This document shows positions 1-8,000 of a DNA stretch of 42,082 bases, in pieces. The notes under the pieces are model-generated. The model worked only from the letters and a program-made list of their open reading frames with translations. It ran no database searches and was not told the DNA's origin. How positions within the stretch are numbered: the first letter of the stretch is position 1; every line of letters starts with the position of its first letter. Source of the stretch: PWHG01 sp964406935 (GTDB taxonomy: Bacteria; Patescibacteriota; Patescibacteriia; Patescibacteriales; UBA12465); assembly GCA_964406935.1 (NCBI GenBank), contig CAYOTM010000006.1, positions 1 through 42,082 on the forward strand. The letters are read 5' to 3'. A program made the translations under genes and the position numbers.

Positions 1-2
1 CA

Positions 3-80
3 AAACCCCAGCTGAAATGATTGCCTAGTGTTGCCAAGCTATTGATTAGAAAACGCAGTTTGTATTCCCACTAGGGGTTT
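3..80. other. Left-edge inverted repeats, no gene seen
   Basis: No open frame runs through the first 93 bases. AAACCCC at 3-9 faces GGGGTTT at 74-80, and CCTAGTG at 24-30 faces CACTAGG at 69-75, so the stretch could fold and may be the end of a structured RNA cut by the window edge. It does not match tmRNA, RNase P or SRP RNA features that I can recognise. This is only a hint. Confidence 0.2.
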
Positions 81-93
81 AACAAGTCTAAAC

Positions 94-127
94 AAAAAAT
101 AACCCTAGTATTAGAGTTATTTTTTAG
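94..127. terminator. Bidirectional intrinsic terminator after tRNA-His
   Basis: An A-rich arm around AAAAAATAAC (94-103) pairs with GTTATTTTTT (116-125), with further CTA/TAG pairing inside and a T run after it on either strand. It sits directly downstream of the minus-strand tRNA-His gene. Confidence 0.6.
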
Positions 128-140
128 TGTTCCCTTTAGG

Positions 141-213
141 GGTGGCTAGAGGGAGTCGAACCCTCATCTCCGGGACCACAACCCGGCGTTCTAACCGCTG
201 AACTATAGCCACC
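141..213 (-). tRNA. tRNA-His (GTG)
   Basis: Cloverleaf on the minus strand: acceptor GGTGGCTA/TAGCCACC with the extra G-1:C73 pair typical of bacterial tRNA-His. The anticodon stem CCGGG/CCCGG encloses the loop TTGTGGT, giving anticodon GTG, and a GGTTCGACTCC T-arm is present. The 3' CCA is not encoded. It is probably cotranscribed with the upstream microprotein gene and tRNA-Arg. Confidence 0.95.
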
Positions 214-260
214 ATAATTATTAAAATTATTTTAATAATTTTAATAAAAAACCATTAAAC

Positions 261-401
261 TTAACAACACTTACTAGGACAATTAGAGCAATCACAGGAA
301 CCATGAAAGTTAACAAAAATTTCTTCCACTCCCTTTTTCTGATCTTTTTTTACAGAAGCCACCTTCTTAATTGGCTTTGTTTTAGTTACTGTTTTTTTCA
401 T
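261..401 (-). CDS. 46-residue Lys- and Cys-rich microprotein
   Basis: A short open frame starts at ATG 399-401 and ends at TAA 261-263. The product is 46 residues long. The first 26 residues are strongly basic (MKKTVTKTKPIKK...), the middle is EEIFVNFHGS, and the tail CDCSNCPSKCC holds five cysteines (36, 38, 41, 45, 46) within 11 residues. The clustered Cys pattern suggests a metal-binding knuckle, such as a small zinc ribbon or Fe-S/Cu site, or a disulfide-bonded tail. There is no signal peptide. It lies between tRNA-Arg and tRNA-His on the same strand, with no obvious promoter of its own, so it may be read from the tRNA-Arg promoter. I do not recognise a named family. The coding call rests on the coherent composition and Cys spacing. 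Confidence 0.6.
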   Translation of the reverse strand: MKKTVTKTKPIKKVASVKKDQKKGVEEIFVNFHGSCDCSNCPSKCC

Positions 402-440
402 ATTTTTATTAATATATTAATTGATTAACTTAATAAAATG

Positions 441-512
441 TACGCCCAGAGGGAATCGAACCCCCATAACCAGCTTAGAAGGCTGGTGTTCTATCCATTG
501 AACTATGGGCGC
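441..512 (-). tRNA. tRNA-Arg (TCT)
   Basis: Minus-strand cloverleaf: acceptor GCGCCCA/TGGGCGT with a G1-U72 wobble, anticodon stem CCAGC/GCTGG enclosing CTTCTAA (anticodon TCT), T-arm GGTTCGATTCC and discriminator A. CCA is not encoded. Confidence 0.95.
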
Positions 513-521
513 AATAATTTG

Positions 522-550
522 ATATTACTAAATAAGCAACCTTCAGTCAA
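522..550 (-). promoter_or_regulatory. Promoter of tRNA-Arg(TCT)
   Basis: On the minus strand a TTGACT -35 (545-550) is followed after 17 nt by TAATAT (522-527). The predicted start is around 515, immediately before the tRNA 5' end at 512. Confidence 0.6.
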
Positions 551-566
551 CTGATAAATAGTAAGG

Positions 567-1346
567 TTATTTTTTAAATTTTTGTTGACGGACTACCTCA
601 AAAGCAAAGATAGCGACACTAACTGAAACGTTTAAAGAGTCTAATCCGGGACGCATGGGAATCTTTAGTTTTTCATCAGCTTTATTCAACCAATAAGAAT
701 CCAATCCAGTGGCTTCTGTTCCAAACACTAAAGCGGTAGCTCCAGTAAACTTTGCTAAAAATAAATTTTTTTTAGCCTGACCAGTAGTTGCCCAAATAGT
801 AAATTGATGATCCCTGAGCCACTGCCAAGTGCTTTCCTTATCGGCAATAATTGTCGGGGTAGAAAAAATTAAACCAGTACTTGCTCGAATCACGTTAGGG
901 TTATAAATATCAATCTTAGGATTATTAATAATCACTGCTGTCGCTTCAACTGCGCTGGCCGTTCGAATAATTGCCCCAACATTACCAGGTTTTTCTACAC
1001 CCTCTAAAATTATTACTAAAGGGTTTTTTTTAAGCTGTATATCAGTTAGGGATATTTTTTTAGGCCGCACCGTTGCTAACCAACCATCAGGATTTTCTGG
1101 ATAAGCCACTTTTTGAAAAACTGGCTCTGATAATTCAATGATTGGTAAGTCAAAATTATAAGCCTCTTTATTTAATTCTGGACAACAAAAAAGCTTATCA
1201 ATAATAAAACCTGATTTTACCGCCTCTTTAATTTCTCTTAAGCCATCAACTAAAAAAACTTCGGTTAATTTTCGCCTACGAGCCTTTCTTAACTTTACTA
1301 AATCTTTGATTGATTGATTTTGTAAACTACTGATAAAATTACCCAT
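567..1346 (-). CDS. SpoU/TrmH family RNA 2'-O-methyltransferase
   Basis: Predicted to methylate a ribose 2'-OH in tRNA or 23S rRNA with S-adenosylmethionine. An N-terminal SpoU substrate-binding region (RKARRRKLTEVFLVDGLREI) precedes the knotted SPOUT catalytic domain. Its three motifs are visible: PGNVGAIIRTA (motif 1, with the N and R), LVFGTEATGL (motif 2) and IPMRPGLDSLNVSVSVAI (motif 3). The frame extends to 1373, but a TATAAT -10 on the same strand covers 1372-1377, which would put the upstream ATG before the transcript. I therefore use the second ATG (MGNFISSLQN), giving 259 residues. The target could be like RlmB, TrmH or TsnR; the sequence alone does not decide. Confidence 0.9.
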   Translation of the reverse strand: MGNFISSLQNQSIKDLVKLRKARRRKLTEVFLVDGLREIKEAVKSGFIIDKLFCCPELNKEAYNFDLPIIELSEPVFQKVAYPENPDGWLATVRPKKISLTDIQLKKNPLVIILEGVEKPGNVGAIIRTASAVEATAVIINNPKIDIYNPNVIRASTGLIFSTPTIIADKESTWQWLRDHQFTIWATTGQAKKNLFLAKFTGATALVFGTEATGLDSYWLNKADEKLKIPMRPGLDSLNVSVSVAIFAFEVVRQQKFKK

Positions 1347-1383
1347 AAAAATATTATAAAATCCTAAAATCATTATAACCTAT

Positions 1384-1411
1384 TTGACAAAAAATAAAAA
1401 TTTGCTAAAAT
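1384..1411 (+). promoter_or_regulatory. Sigma70-type promoter upstream of the PBP gene
   Basis: TTGACA (1384-1389), a 16-nt spacer and TAAAAT (1406-1411), with a predicted start near 1418. The transcript meets a terminator-like hairpin at 1459-1490, so this promoter makes either a short RNA or an attenuated leader for the PBP gene. Confidence 0.6.
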
Positions 1412-1458
1412 AATTGTCAGGTGAGATAGAACAAAAAAATAACAACCTAATTATCATC

Positions 1459-1490
1459 AGACTGACTACTTGGCCAGTCTTTTTTATTTT
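1459..1490 (+). terminator. Terminator-like hairpin in the PBP leader
   Basis: AGACTG (1459-1464) pairs with CAGTCT (1475-1480) around a 10-nt loop and is followed by TTTTTTATTTT. It lies about 40 nt after the predicted start at 1418 and about 120 nt before the PBP start codon. Confidence 0.55.
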
Positions 1491-1568
1491 ATTAAATAAG
1501 AACCTCTTTCCTAAAATAGCAAATATTCTTGACAACGAACATATCTTTATTTTATCAGATAATATTGT

Positions 1569-1574
1569 TATAAT
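1569..1574 (+). promoter_or_regulatory. -10 box of a second PBP promoter
   Basis: A perfect TATAAT at 1569-1574 would start transcription near 1581, leaving a leader of about 33 nt before ATG 1614. A TTGACA occurs at 1529-1534 but is too far away (34 nt) to be its -35, so -35 support is weak. Confidence 0.45.
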
Positions 1575-1613
1575 GTGTTTGCCTTAATTTATTCATATTT
1601 AAATAATTTTTAT

Positions 1614-4469
1614 ATGCCTGCACCTCAATTTAGACCAAAATCAGTCCCTAAATCTGAGTTTTGGAAAGAAAAAAACAATAAAAGAAACGCCCGAAGGGGT
1701 GGCGGTAAACGATCTTGGAAAAAAATCGCTCTTTTATTTATATTAATAATATTTTTAATTGGTTCTTTGGGGTCTTTTATTGCTTTAGCTTGGCTTTCTC
1801 GAGGACTACCAAGTCCAGATCAATTAATTGAGAGGGAGATCGCTCAAACTACCACAATTTATGATCGGAGTGGCGAATATATTTTATATGAAATTCATGG
1901 AGAGGAAAAAAGAACTTTAATGAATCTTGATGAGGTTCCTGATTATGTTAAGCAGGCCAGTATTGCTATTGAGGATAAAAATTTTTATCGCCATCGTGGT
2001 TTTAGTATGTGGGCAATTGCGAGAACAATTATCACCAATGTTCTTTATAGTCGTCGCGCTGGTGGTTCAACCCTCACTCAACAGTTTGTTAAAAATGCGG
2101 TATTGGGACCAGAAAAAAAATATTCCCGTAAAGTTAAAGAGTTGGTCTTGGCCCAAAGAATTGAAAAAAAATTTACTAAAGATGAAATTCTGCAAATGTA
2201 TCTTAACGAAATTCCTTATGGCTCTAATGCTTATGGAGTGGAGGCAGCTAGCCAAAAATATTTTGGTAAAAGCGTTAAAGATATTAATATTGCCGAAGCA
2301 GCTTTGTTGGCCGCCCTTCCTCAAGCTCCTAGTCGTTACTCACCTTACGGACCAAATAGAGATCTATTACTTGGTAGAAAAGATTACATCTTAGATTTAA
2401 TGGAGGAACAAGGTTATATTAGCCAATCAGAAAAAGATGCAGCTAAAAGTTATCAAATCGTTTTTCAGGGACCAGAAACCAATATTAAAGCCCCTCATTT
2501 CGTTATGTATGTAAAAAGTTTGTTGGCTGATAGATATGGTGAAAAAAATATTGAACAAGGTGGTTATAAAATTTATACCACTCTTGATTGGCGACTCCAA
2601 TCAATCGCCGAGCAAGTAGTTAAAGAAAAGATTGAGGAGTATGGTGAGCGCTATAATGCTGGTAATGCTGCTTTAGTAGCAATTGACCCTAAGACTGGTC
2701 AAATTTTAACTATGGTTGGCTCTCGAGACTATTTTAATAGTGATATCGATGGGCAGGTTAATGTAGCAGTTAGACCAAGACAGCCAGGATCATCTTTAAA
2801 GCCTTTAATCTATTCCTCCTTATTTGAATTGGGCTATACCCCAAATACTATTTTATATGACGTAGAAACTAATTTTTCCACCAATCCAAGTGAGCCCTAT
2901 ATACCTCGAAACTATAATGGTCAAGAAAGGGGACCGGTTAATATTCGACAGTCTTTAGCTGGTTCTTTAAATATTCCAGCAGTTAAGGCAATCTACTTAG
3001 CCGACATTAATCGGGTTTTAGATTTAGCCGATAATATGGGTTATACTACCTTAAAAGATCGTTCACGATTTGGTTTGGCCTTAGTTTTAGGTGGGGGCGA
3101 GGTACAATTATTAGAACACGTTAACGCTTATAGTGCTTTTGCCCGTGAAGGATTAATGCATTCTCATTCAGCTATTTTAAGGGTTGAAGATAAAAATGGT
3201 AAAATTTTAGAAGAATATGAGGAACAGGAAAAAAGAGTTTTAACTAATAAGTCTGCCCGCATGATTAATAGTATTTTATCTGATAATAATGCTCGAACCT
3301 TTGTTTTTGGAGCAAGAAGTTGGTTAAATATAGAAGATAGACAAGTAGCTGTTAAAACAGGGACTACTAATAATTTCCATGATGCTTGGACTATTGGTTA
3401 TACACCCTCAATTGTAGCTGGTGTTTGGGTGGGTAATAGTAATAACAAAGAAATGACTAGTGGGGCTGACGGTAGCGTCGTAGCGGCTCCAATTTGGAAT
3501 GAATTTATGAAACAGGCTCTAATTGATAGTCCTAAAGAGATTTTTAAAGAAACGGAAGAAGTAATAACCGGTAAGGCTGTTTTAGATGGTCAATCAGCTG
3601 GTAAACAAATAATTGAAATTGATTCTATTTCCGGACTATTGGCCACTGAATATACCCCGGTTGAATTAATTCAAGAAATTGAAGTATTTTCTCATCATTC
3701 TATTTTACACTATATTAATCGCCAAGACCCTTTAGGTCCAGAACCCCAAAACCCAGAGCAAGATTCTCAATATTTAATTTGGGAAAAAGCAATTGCAAGA
3801 TGGGCTGAAGAAAACGAAGAAACTTCTGAGTTAAGTGCCCCCACTGAAAGTGATAATCTTCATATTCCAGAAAATTTTCCAGAATTAAAAATTATTAAAC
3901 CTAAAAATAATGAACTAATTAATGATAATCAATTACTAATTGAAATTGAGGCGAGCGCTAATCGAGGAATAAATCAAACCGAATACTTTATTAATAATAT
4001 TTTATTGGAAAAAAATAATAGTCTTCAGTCAACTATCACTAAAAATATTAATTTTTTAAATAATGGTTCTCATAAATTAACAGTTAGGGTGTGTGATGAT
4101 GTTTTAAATTGTTTAAGTAAGGATGTCGATTTTCGTTTTAATAACTCATCACCCATAAACAATACTCTTGTTTCTGGAAGAATTACTCACCCCTCCCCTG
4201 GTTTAAGTGTTAATCTAACCGACTTCCCTTTAAATATTGGTATTGAAATTACTGGAGCAGAATTAGCAGCTAATCTATCTTTATTTTTTTCAAAAAACGA
4301 TGATGATTTAAAAATAGAAATTTCTAATACACCCATCAATCAACAATCTAATTTAGAGTTTTCTTGGATGAATCAACCAGAGGTGGGAAATTATTTACTT
4401 GGTGGAGAAATTACTACTTGGTCTGGAAAAATAATTAAGATTGATCCAGTTAATATTGTTATTCAATAA
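1614..4469 (+). CDS. Class A penicillin-binding protein (PBP1A-like)
   Basis: Bifunctional peptidoglycan polymerase and cross-linking enzyme, anchored in the membrane with both catalytic domains outside. A basic cytoplasmic N-terminus and one transmembrane helix (about residues 38-61) precede the GT51 glycosyltransferase, with EDKNFYRHRGF near 120, GGSTLTQQFVKN, and the RKVKELVLA and EILQMYLNEIPYG motifs. The transpeptidase has SSLK (Ser about 393), SLN (about 451) and KTGT (about 581). The last 250 or so residues form beta-rich, Ig-like repeats probably used for wall or protein contacts. The product is 951 residues, longer than a minimal PBP1A because of this tail. ATG 1614 is preferred over the GTG at 1575, because the latter directly abuts the -10 box. 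Confidence 0.93.
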   Translation: MPAPQFRPKSVPKSEFWKEKNNKRNARRGGGKRSWKKIALLFILIIFLIGSLGSFIALAWLSRGLPSPDQLIEREIAQTTTIYDRSGEYILYEIHGEEKRTLMNLDEVPDYVKQASIAIEDKNFYRHRGFSMWAIARTIITNVLYSRRAGGSTLTQQFVKNAVLGPEKKYSRKVKELVLAQRIEKKFTKDEILQMYLNEIPYGSNAYGVEAASQKYFGKSVKDINIAEAALLAALPQAPSRYSPYGPNRDLLLGRKDYILDLMEEQGYISQSEKDAAKSYQIVFQGPETNIKAPHFVMYVKSLLADRYGEKNIEQGGYKIYTTLDWRLQSIAEQVVKEKIEEYGERYNAGNAALVAIDPKTGQILTMVGSRDYFNSDIDGQVNVAVRPRQPGSSLKPLIYSSLFELGYTPNTILYDVETNFSTNPSEPYIPRNYNGQERGPVNIRQSLAGSLNIPAVKAIYLADINRVLDLADNMGYTTLKDRSRFGLALVLGGGEVQLLEHVNAYSAFAREGLMHSHSAILRVEDKNGKILEEYEEQEKRVLTNKSARMINSILSDNNARTFVFGARSWLNIEDRQVAVKTGTTNNFHDAWTIGYTPSIVAGVWVGNSNNKEMTSGADGSVVAAPIWNEFMKQALIDSPKEIFKETEEVITGKAVLDGQSAGKQIIEIDSISGLLATEYTPVELIQEIEVFSHHSILHYINRQDPLGPEPQNPEQDSQYLIWEKAIARWAEENEETSELSAPTESDNLHIPENFPELKIIKPKNNELINDNQLLIEIEASANRGINQTEYFINNILLEKNNSLQSTITKNINFLNNGSHKLTVRVCDDVLNCLSKDVDFRFNNSSPINNTLVSGRITHPSPGLSVNLTDFPLNIGIEITGAELAANLSLFFSKNDDDLKIEISNTPINQQSNLEFSWMNQPEVGNYLLGGEITTWSGKIIKIDPVNIVIQ

Positions 4470-4519
4470 CTAAAAAATTATTAAAGTTTTATTTTAATTG
4501 TTAATTAGTTAATTTATAT

Positions 4520-4550
4520 AAAAAGCGCCCTACTAAGCGCTTTTTATTTT
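4520..4550. terminator. Bidirectional terminator between PBP and dnaN
   Basis: AAAAAGCGC pairs with GCGCTTTTT around CCTACTAA, with T runs on both strands. It separates two convergent genes. Confidence 0.85.
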
Positions 4551-4564
4551 TGTTGTAATTATAA

Positions 4565-5673
4565 TTATTGTCTAATTGGCATTACAATATAAATATATTG
4601 ATCATCACCTTTTTCTTGAATTAAGCAGGGTGTTTGAGAATTTATTAAATTAAATAAAATATTTTCAGTAAATAAATTATTTAAACCATCAAGTAAATAA
4701 CGATAGTTTATTACAACTTCATTATCAATTCCTGTTTGCTGACTTTTTAAAATAATATTACTTTCACCGCTTTGGCCAGATGAAGCGGAAACTATTATTT
4801 TATTATCTTTAAAAATTAAAGAGATATCATTAATACCGGTTTTAGAAAATAAAGAAGAAGCCTTAACCGCCCTCACAATTTCTTGTTTATTAATTTCAAC
4901 CACCGTACTATGTTTATCGGGAATAATTTGTTGATAATCAGGGTAATGACCGGTAATTAGTCGTGAAATTAAATCAATAGAATCAACAGTAAATAATATC
5001 TGATTATCGGATAAATAAATATTTATTTTTTCTTTATCATCTAAGGAAATATTATTTAAAATTCTTAATAATTCTTGAACGGTTTTAATAGGAACAATTA
5101 CTTTTTCTTCACTAAAATCATTTTTAATAAAGTTTATTTTCTTTTCCGCTAAACGATAACTATCGGTGGCTGCTAAAATTAAATTATTTTCATTAAAAGT
5201 AAATAAAACACCAGAGAGTTCTGGACGATTATCACCACTGGCGGCGGCAAAATAAACCTGAGACAGAGATTCTTTAAAATTATTAACTAATAATGAACAG
5301 GTTTTATTTTTTTCAATTGAAGGAATTAAAGGAAACTCTTTGGCTGATTCACCTTTAATTTTCGTTTTATAATTTTCACATTCAACAATTAATTCCTCGG
5401 ATTTTTCTTCAATTTTTACCTTCTCACCGGGTAATAAATTAATATAATCATGAATAATTTTTGCGTTTACCGTAAACTCACCCTCACGATCAACCTTACT
5501 TCTTATTTTATGGATAATTCCTATTTCTAAGTTTNNNNNNNNNNTTCCAACTCATTATTATAAGCCCTAATTAATATATTATTTAAAATTGGTAGGTTAA
5601 TATTTTTTGTATTTGTTTGAGTAATAATAGCTAAGCCTTTTTTTAGACTTTCTTGAAGACTAATAAACTTCAT
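4565..5673 (-). CDS. dnaN: DNA polymerase III beta sliding clamp, interrupted by an assembly gap
   Basis: The ring-shaped clamp that tethers the replicative polymerase to DNA. Reading the minus strand from ATG 5671-5673 gives MKFISLQESLKKGLAIITQT and, up to NNELE, a normal clamp N-terminus. Bases 5535-5544 are N. After the gap the protein resumes as NLEIGIIHKIRSKVDREGEF and is open to the stop at 4565. It includes the conserved LAATDSYRLAEK, a GHYPDYQQIIP segment and the C-terminal YIVMPIR. The two halves are in different frames across the 10 N, so the gap size is a placeholder. The expected E-L-x-A-T-N junction needs about 11 bases. The gene is therefore very probably intact in the organism. 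It lies downstream of dnaA on the same strand. Confidence 0.93.
5535..5544. other. Assembly gap (10 N) inside dnaN
   Basis: A run of exactly ten N. The reading frame on its left (codons starting at positions with remainder 2 modulo 3) and on its right (remainder 1) differ, so the true length is not 10. Family conservation around ELE-(LTAT)-NLEIG suggests 11. Confidence 0.95.
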
Positions 5674-5885
5674 ATATTTTATATTTATATATAAATAAAT
5701 TAATAATAACAATAAGGGTTGTGGATATGTTAATAACTATTTTTAAATCAATAATTAATTAGGTATTATCAGTTTTTAATTGGGGATTAGGTTGTGGTTT
5801 AAAAATGCCTTATTTGGGTAAAAAAACTTAGTGGTATTTTATTAAACAATTAAACACAAGTTTTTCACCACTAATTAACAGTTTA
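5674..5885. other. dnaA-dnaN spacer, possible part of the replication origin
   Basis: A 212-base AT-rich spacer. It carries TGTGGATAT (5720-5728), one mismatch from a DnaA box read on the minus strand (TTATCCACA), and a weaker TGTGGTTTA near 5793. ATATGTTAATAA (5726-5737) recurs at 7385-7396 on the other side of dnaA. Several AT-only tracts could serve as unwinding sequence. The origin call is inferred from position and is not proven. Confidence 0.4.
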
Positions 5886-7277
5886 TTAATAGCCCACGAT
5901 ATTAAATAATTGTTTAATTGATTCAGTTTCTTGTTTTATTCTTTCGTTATTTTTTTCCTTAACCTCTTTATTAATTTTATTATAAGCGTGCATAGCGGTT
6001 GTGTGGTCACGGCCACCCATAATTTCTCCAATTGTGGGATAAGATGTTTGAAGTTCTTCTCTAATTAAATAAACTGCAATTTGTCTGGGCCAAACTAATT
6101 CTTTTTTTCGGCTACTACCGATCAATTCTTTATAAGATATTTCATAAAATTTAGCGACTGCTTCAATAATTTCTTTAGGGTTTAGAGATTTACTTTGGAT
6201 ATTTGCCACATAATCACCTAAAACCTGACGAACACTTTTAATTGTTGGCTCAGTGTTGTTCATTTGATGAAAAACAATAATCTTATTTAAAGCCCCTTCC
6301 AATTCTCTAATATTGTTTTGAACATTATTAGAAATAAAAGCAATAATTTCTTCATTTAGAGAATAATTTTTTTCTTTAGCTTTATTTTCTAAAATAGCAA
6401 TTTTAGTTTCTACGTCTGGCTTACCAATATCAGCTACCATTCCAGCCTCAAAGCGAGAAATTAAACGTTTTTCAATTGCTGGCATTGATTTTGGTGGTCG
6501 GTCAGAAGTTAACACTATTTGTTTGTCTGCTTGTTGGAGCTCATTAAAGGTGTGAAAAAATTCTTCTTGAGTACCATCTTTACCACCCATAAACTGGACA
6601 TCATCAATTAATAATAAATCAACATTACGATAAATATTTTTAAAATCTTTAGCCTTACCAGTTTGGATTGCTTGGATATAATTATTTGTAAACTTTTCAC
6701 TGGTTGTATATAAAACCTTATCGTTTTTTTTAATTACTTCATTACCAATCGCTTGGAGTAAATGGGTTTTTCCTAAACCCACACCACCATAAATAAATAA
6801 TGGGTTATAAGTGGTTCCTAAATTTTCAACCACCGCCCGACAAGCGGCATGGGCCAATTCATTCCCCTTACCAACAATAAAAGTTTCAAATAGATATTTA
6901 GGATTTAAACCAAAACGATTACTAACTGGAATTTTTCCTAATTTATTCTCTAAGTATTCTGTTTGTTTATTTTGTTTTTTATCTAAACCAAGAACTTCTA
7001 CTGTTCCATGATCACCGTTGTTTTTTTTAATTTCTATTTTGTAAATTACTTCTTTAATTTTTTGTTGTACCACCCCCTCTAAGGATTTAATAATATTTTT
7101 ATGGTATTTTTCCTCTAACCATTTTTTAACAAAAGCGCTTGGTACACCAACAACTGCCACATCGTTTTCGAGTGAATCTAAAAAAGTATCTTTAAACCAA
7201 GTATTAAAATTAATTTTTGATAAACTGATTTCAATTTCACCTAAAACTGCTTGCCAGACTTGTTCTTTATTTATCAT
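5886..7277 (-). CDS. dnaA: Chromosomal replication initiator DnaA
   Basis: Binds DnaA boxes at the origin, opens the duplex and loads the helicase. The 463-residue protein has all four domains. Domain I (VWQAVLGEIEISLSKINFNTWF) comes first, followed by a short linker. The AAA+ ATPase has Walker A GGVGLGKT at 164-171, Walker B LLLIDDVQF and sensor 1 VLTSDRPP. The C-terminal DNA-binding domain carries the signature GGRDHTTAMHAYNKI. The length is normal. The start at ATG 7277 has no Shine-Dalgarno sequence. dnaN follows on the same strand, and the rpmH-yidC cluster is divergent, a classic origin arrangement. Confidence 0.97.
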   Translation of the reverse strand: MINKEQVWQAVLGEIEISLSKINFNTWFKDTFLDSLENDVAVVGVPSAFVKKWLEEKYHKNIIKSLEGVVQQKIKEVIYKIEIKKNNGDHGTVEVLGLDKKQNKQTEYLENKLGKIPVSNRFGLNPKYLFETFIVGKGNELAHAACRAVVENLGTTYNPLFIYGGVGLGKTHLLQAIGNEVIKKNDKVLYTTSEKFTNNYIQAIQTGKAKDFKNIYRNVDLLLIDDVQFMGGKDGTQEEFFHTFNELQQADKQIVLTSDRPPKSMPAIEKRLISRFEAGMVADIGKPDVETKIAILENKAKEKNYSLNEEIIAFISNNVQNNIRELEGALNKIIVFHQMNNTEPTIKSVRQVLGDYVANIQSKSLNPKEIIEAVAKFYEISYKELIGSSRKKELVWPRQIAVYLIREELQTSYPTIGEIMGGRDHTTAMHAYNKINKEVKEKNNERIKQETESIKQLFNIVGY

Positions 7278-7336
7278 AAGTAAAATAATAACAAAAAAAA
7301 CGCTATTTGTTTTATTAATTTTTCTTAGCTTCCTTT

Positions 7337-7381
7337 ATTATAATCAATAAACCAATAACTCACAAGGGCTATAAATTGTGA
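7337..7381 (-). promoter_or_regulatory. dnaA promoter with overlapping palindrome
   Basis: On the minus strand, TTGTGA (7360-7365), a 17-nt spacer and TATAAT (7337-7342), with a start near 7330. TCACAA (7360-7365) and TTGTGA (7376-7381) form an inverted repeat with a 10-bp spacer that covers the -35, as an operator would. Confidence 0.5.
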
Positions 7382-7433
7382 AAAATATGTTAATAAATAG
7401 GGGATAACCTTAAAACATTATTTTAATAAATAA

Positions 7434-7462
7434 TTGACTATTAAAAAAAATAGTGATAATCT
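7434..7462 (+). promoter_or_regulatory. Promoter of the rpmH cluster
   Basis: TTGACT (7434-7439), with either GATAAT at 7455-7460 (15-nt spacer) or TAATCT at 7457-7462 (17 nt). It points toward rpmH, whose ATG is at 7498. Confidence 0.5.
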
Positions 7463-7497
7463 TATTTTTAGTATTTTATTTAATTAAATCAATTAAT

Positions 7498-7635
7498 ATG
7501 CCGAAAAGAACCTATCAGCCCAATAAAAAAAGAGCCAAAAAAAAACACGGTTTTCTTAAAAGAATGAGCACACAAGATGGTCGCGAAGTTTTAAAGAGAA
7601 GACGGGATAAGGGCAGAAAAACACTATCTAAATAA
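7498..7635 (+). CDS. rpmH: Large ribosomal subunit protein bL34
   Basis: A 45-residue, very basic protein with the bL34 signature: MPKRTYQPNKKRAKKKHGF, then RMSTQDGREVLKRRRDKGRKTL. The frame is open from 7453, but ATG 7498 gives the canonical N-terminus of the family. It is the first gene of the rpmH-rnpA-yidD-yidC cluster that is conserved next to dnaA in bacteria. No Shine-Dalgarno sequence precedes it. Confidence 0.97.
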   Translation: MPKRTYQPNKKRAKKKHGFLKRMSTQDGREVLKRRRDKGRKTLSK

Positions 7636-7661
7636 GTTTACTTAAGGTTTATTTTAAGTAA

Positions 7662-8000
7662 ATGCTACCAATAATAAATAGGCTAAAACTAGACAAAGAA
7701 TTTAATAAGATTTTTAAATATGGTCGATCTTATTATGGTCAATTTTTAGGAATTAAAGTGGTTAAAAATGAATTACTTTATTTTCGTTGTGGAATTTTGG
7801 TTAGCTCTAAGATATTTAAAAAAGCGGTTGATCGTAATCGTTTAAAAAGAGGCATTAAATCCCTAATAATTAAATATCCTAAATTCTTTAAACCAGGCTA
7901 TGATTATGTTATAATTACTTTACCCCGAATTAAAGAGGTGGATAAAAAGAGTTTGGAGCAAGATTTTATTAATAATTTAAAGTCTTTAAAATTAAATTAA
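7662..8000 (+). CDS. rnpA: Ribonuclease P protein component
   Basis: The protein cofactor of RNase P, which matures the 5' ends of tRNAs. The 112-residue product shows the RnpA fold motifs: LKLDKEFNKIFKYGRSYYG at the N-terminus and the RNA-binding signature KKAVDRNRLKRGIK in the centre. The length is typical. It starts 26 nt after rpmH, and its stop codon overlaps the ATG of yidD by one base, indicating translational coupling. Confidence 0.93.
   Translation: MLPIINRLKLDKEFNKIFKYGRSYYGQFLGIKVVKNELLYFRCGILVSSKIFKKAVDRNRLKRGIKSLIIKYPKFFKPGYDYVIITLPRIKEVDKKSLEQDFINNLKSLKLN

Noticed and set aside
1529..1574. TTGACA at 1529 as the -35 for TATAAT at 1569
   Set aside because: The 34-nt spacing is twice the normal distance.
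1927..2394. A 155-residue plus-strand frame inside the PBP gene
   Set aside because: It is in another frame of a gene with strong GT51/transpeptidase motifs, and its sequence has no domain signal.
7453..7497. Extended N-terminus for bL34
   Set aside because: The added residues are hydrophobic and unlike the family; ATG 7498 gives the canonical start.
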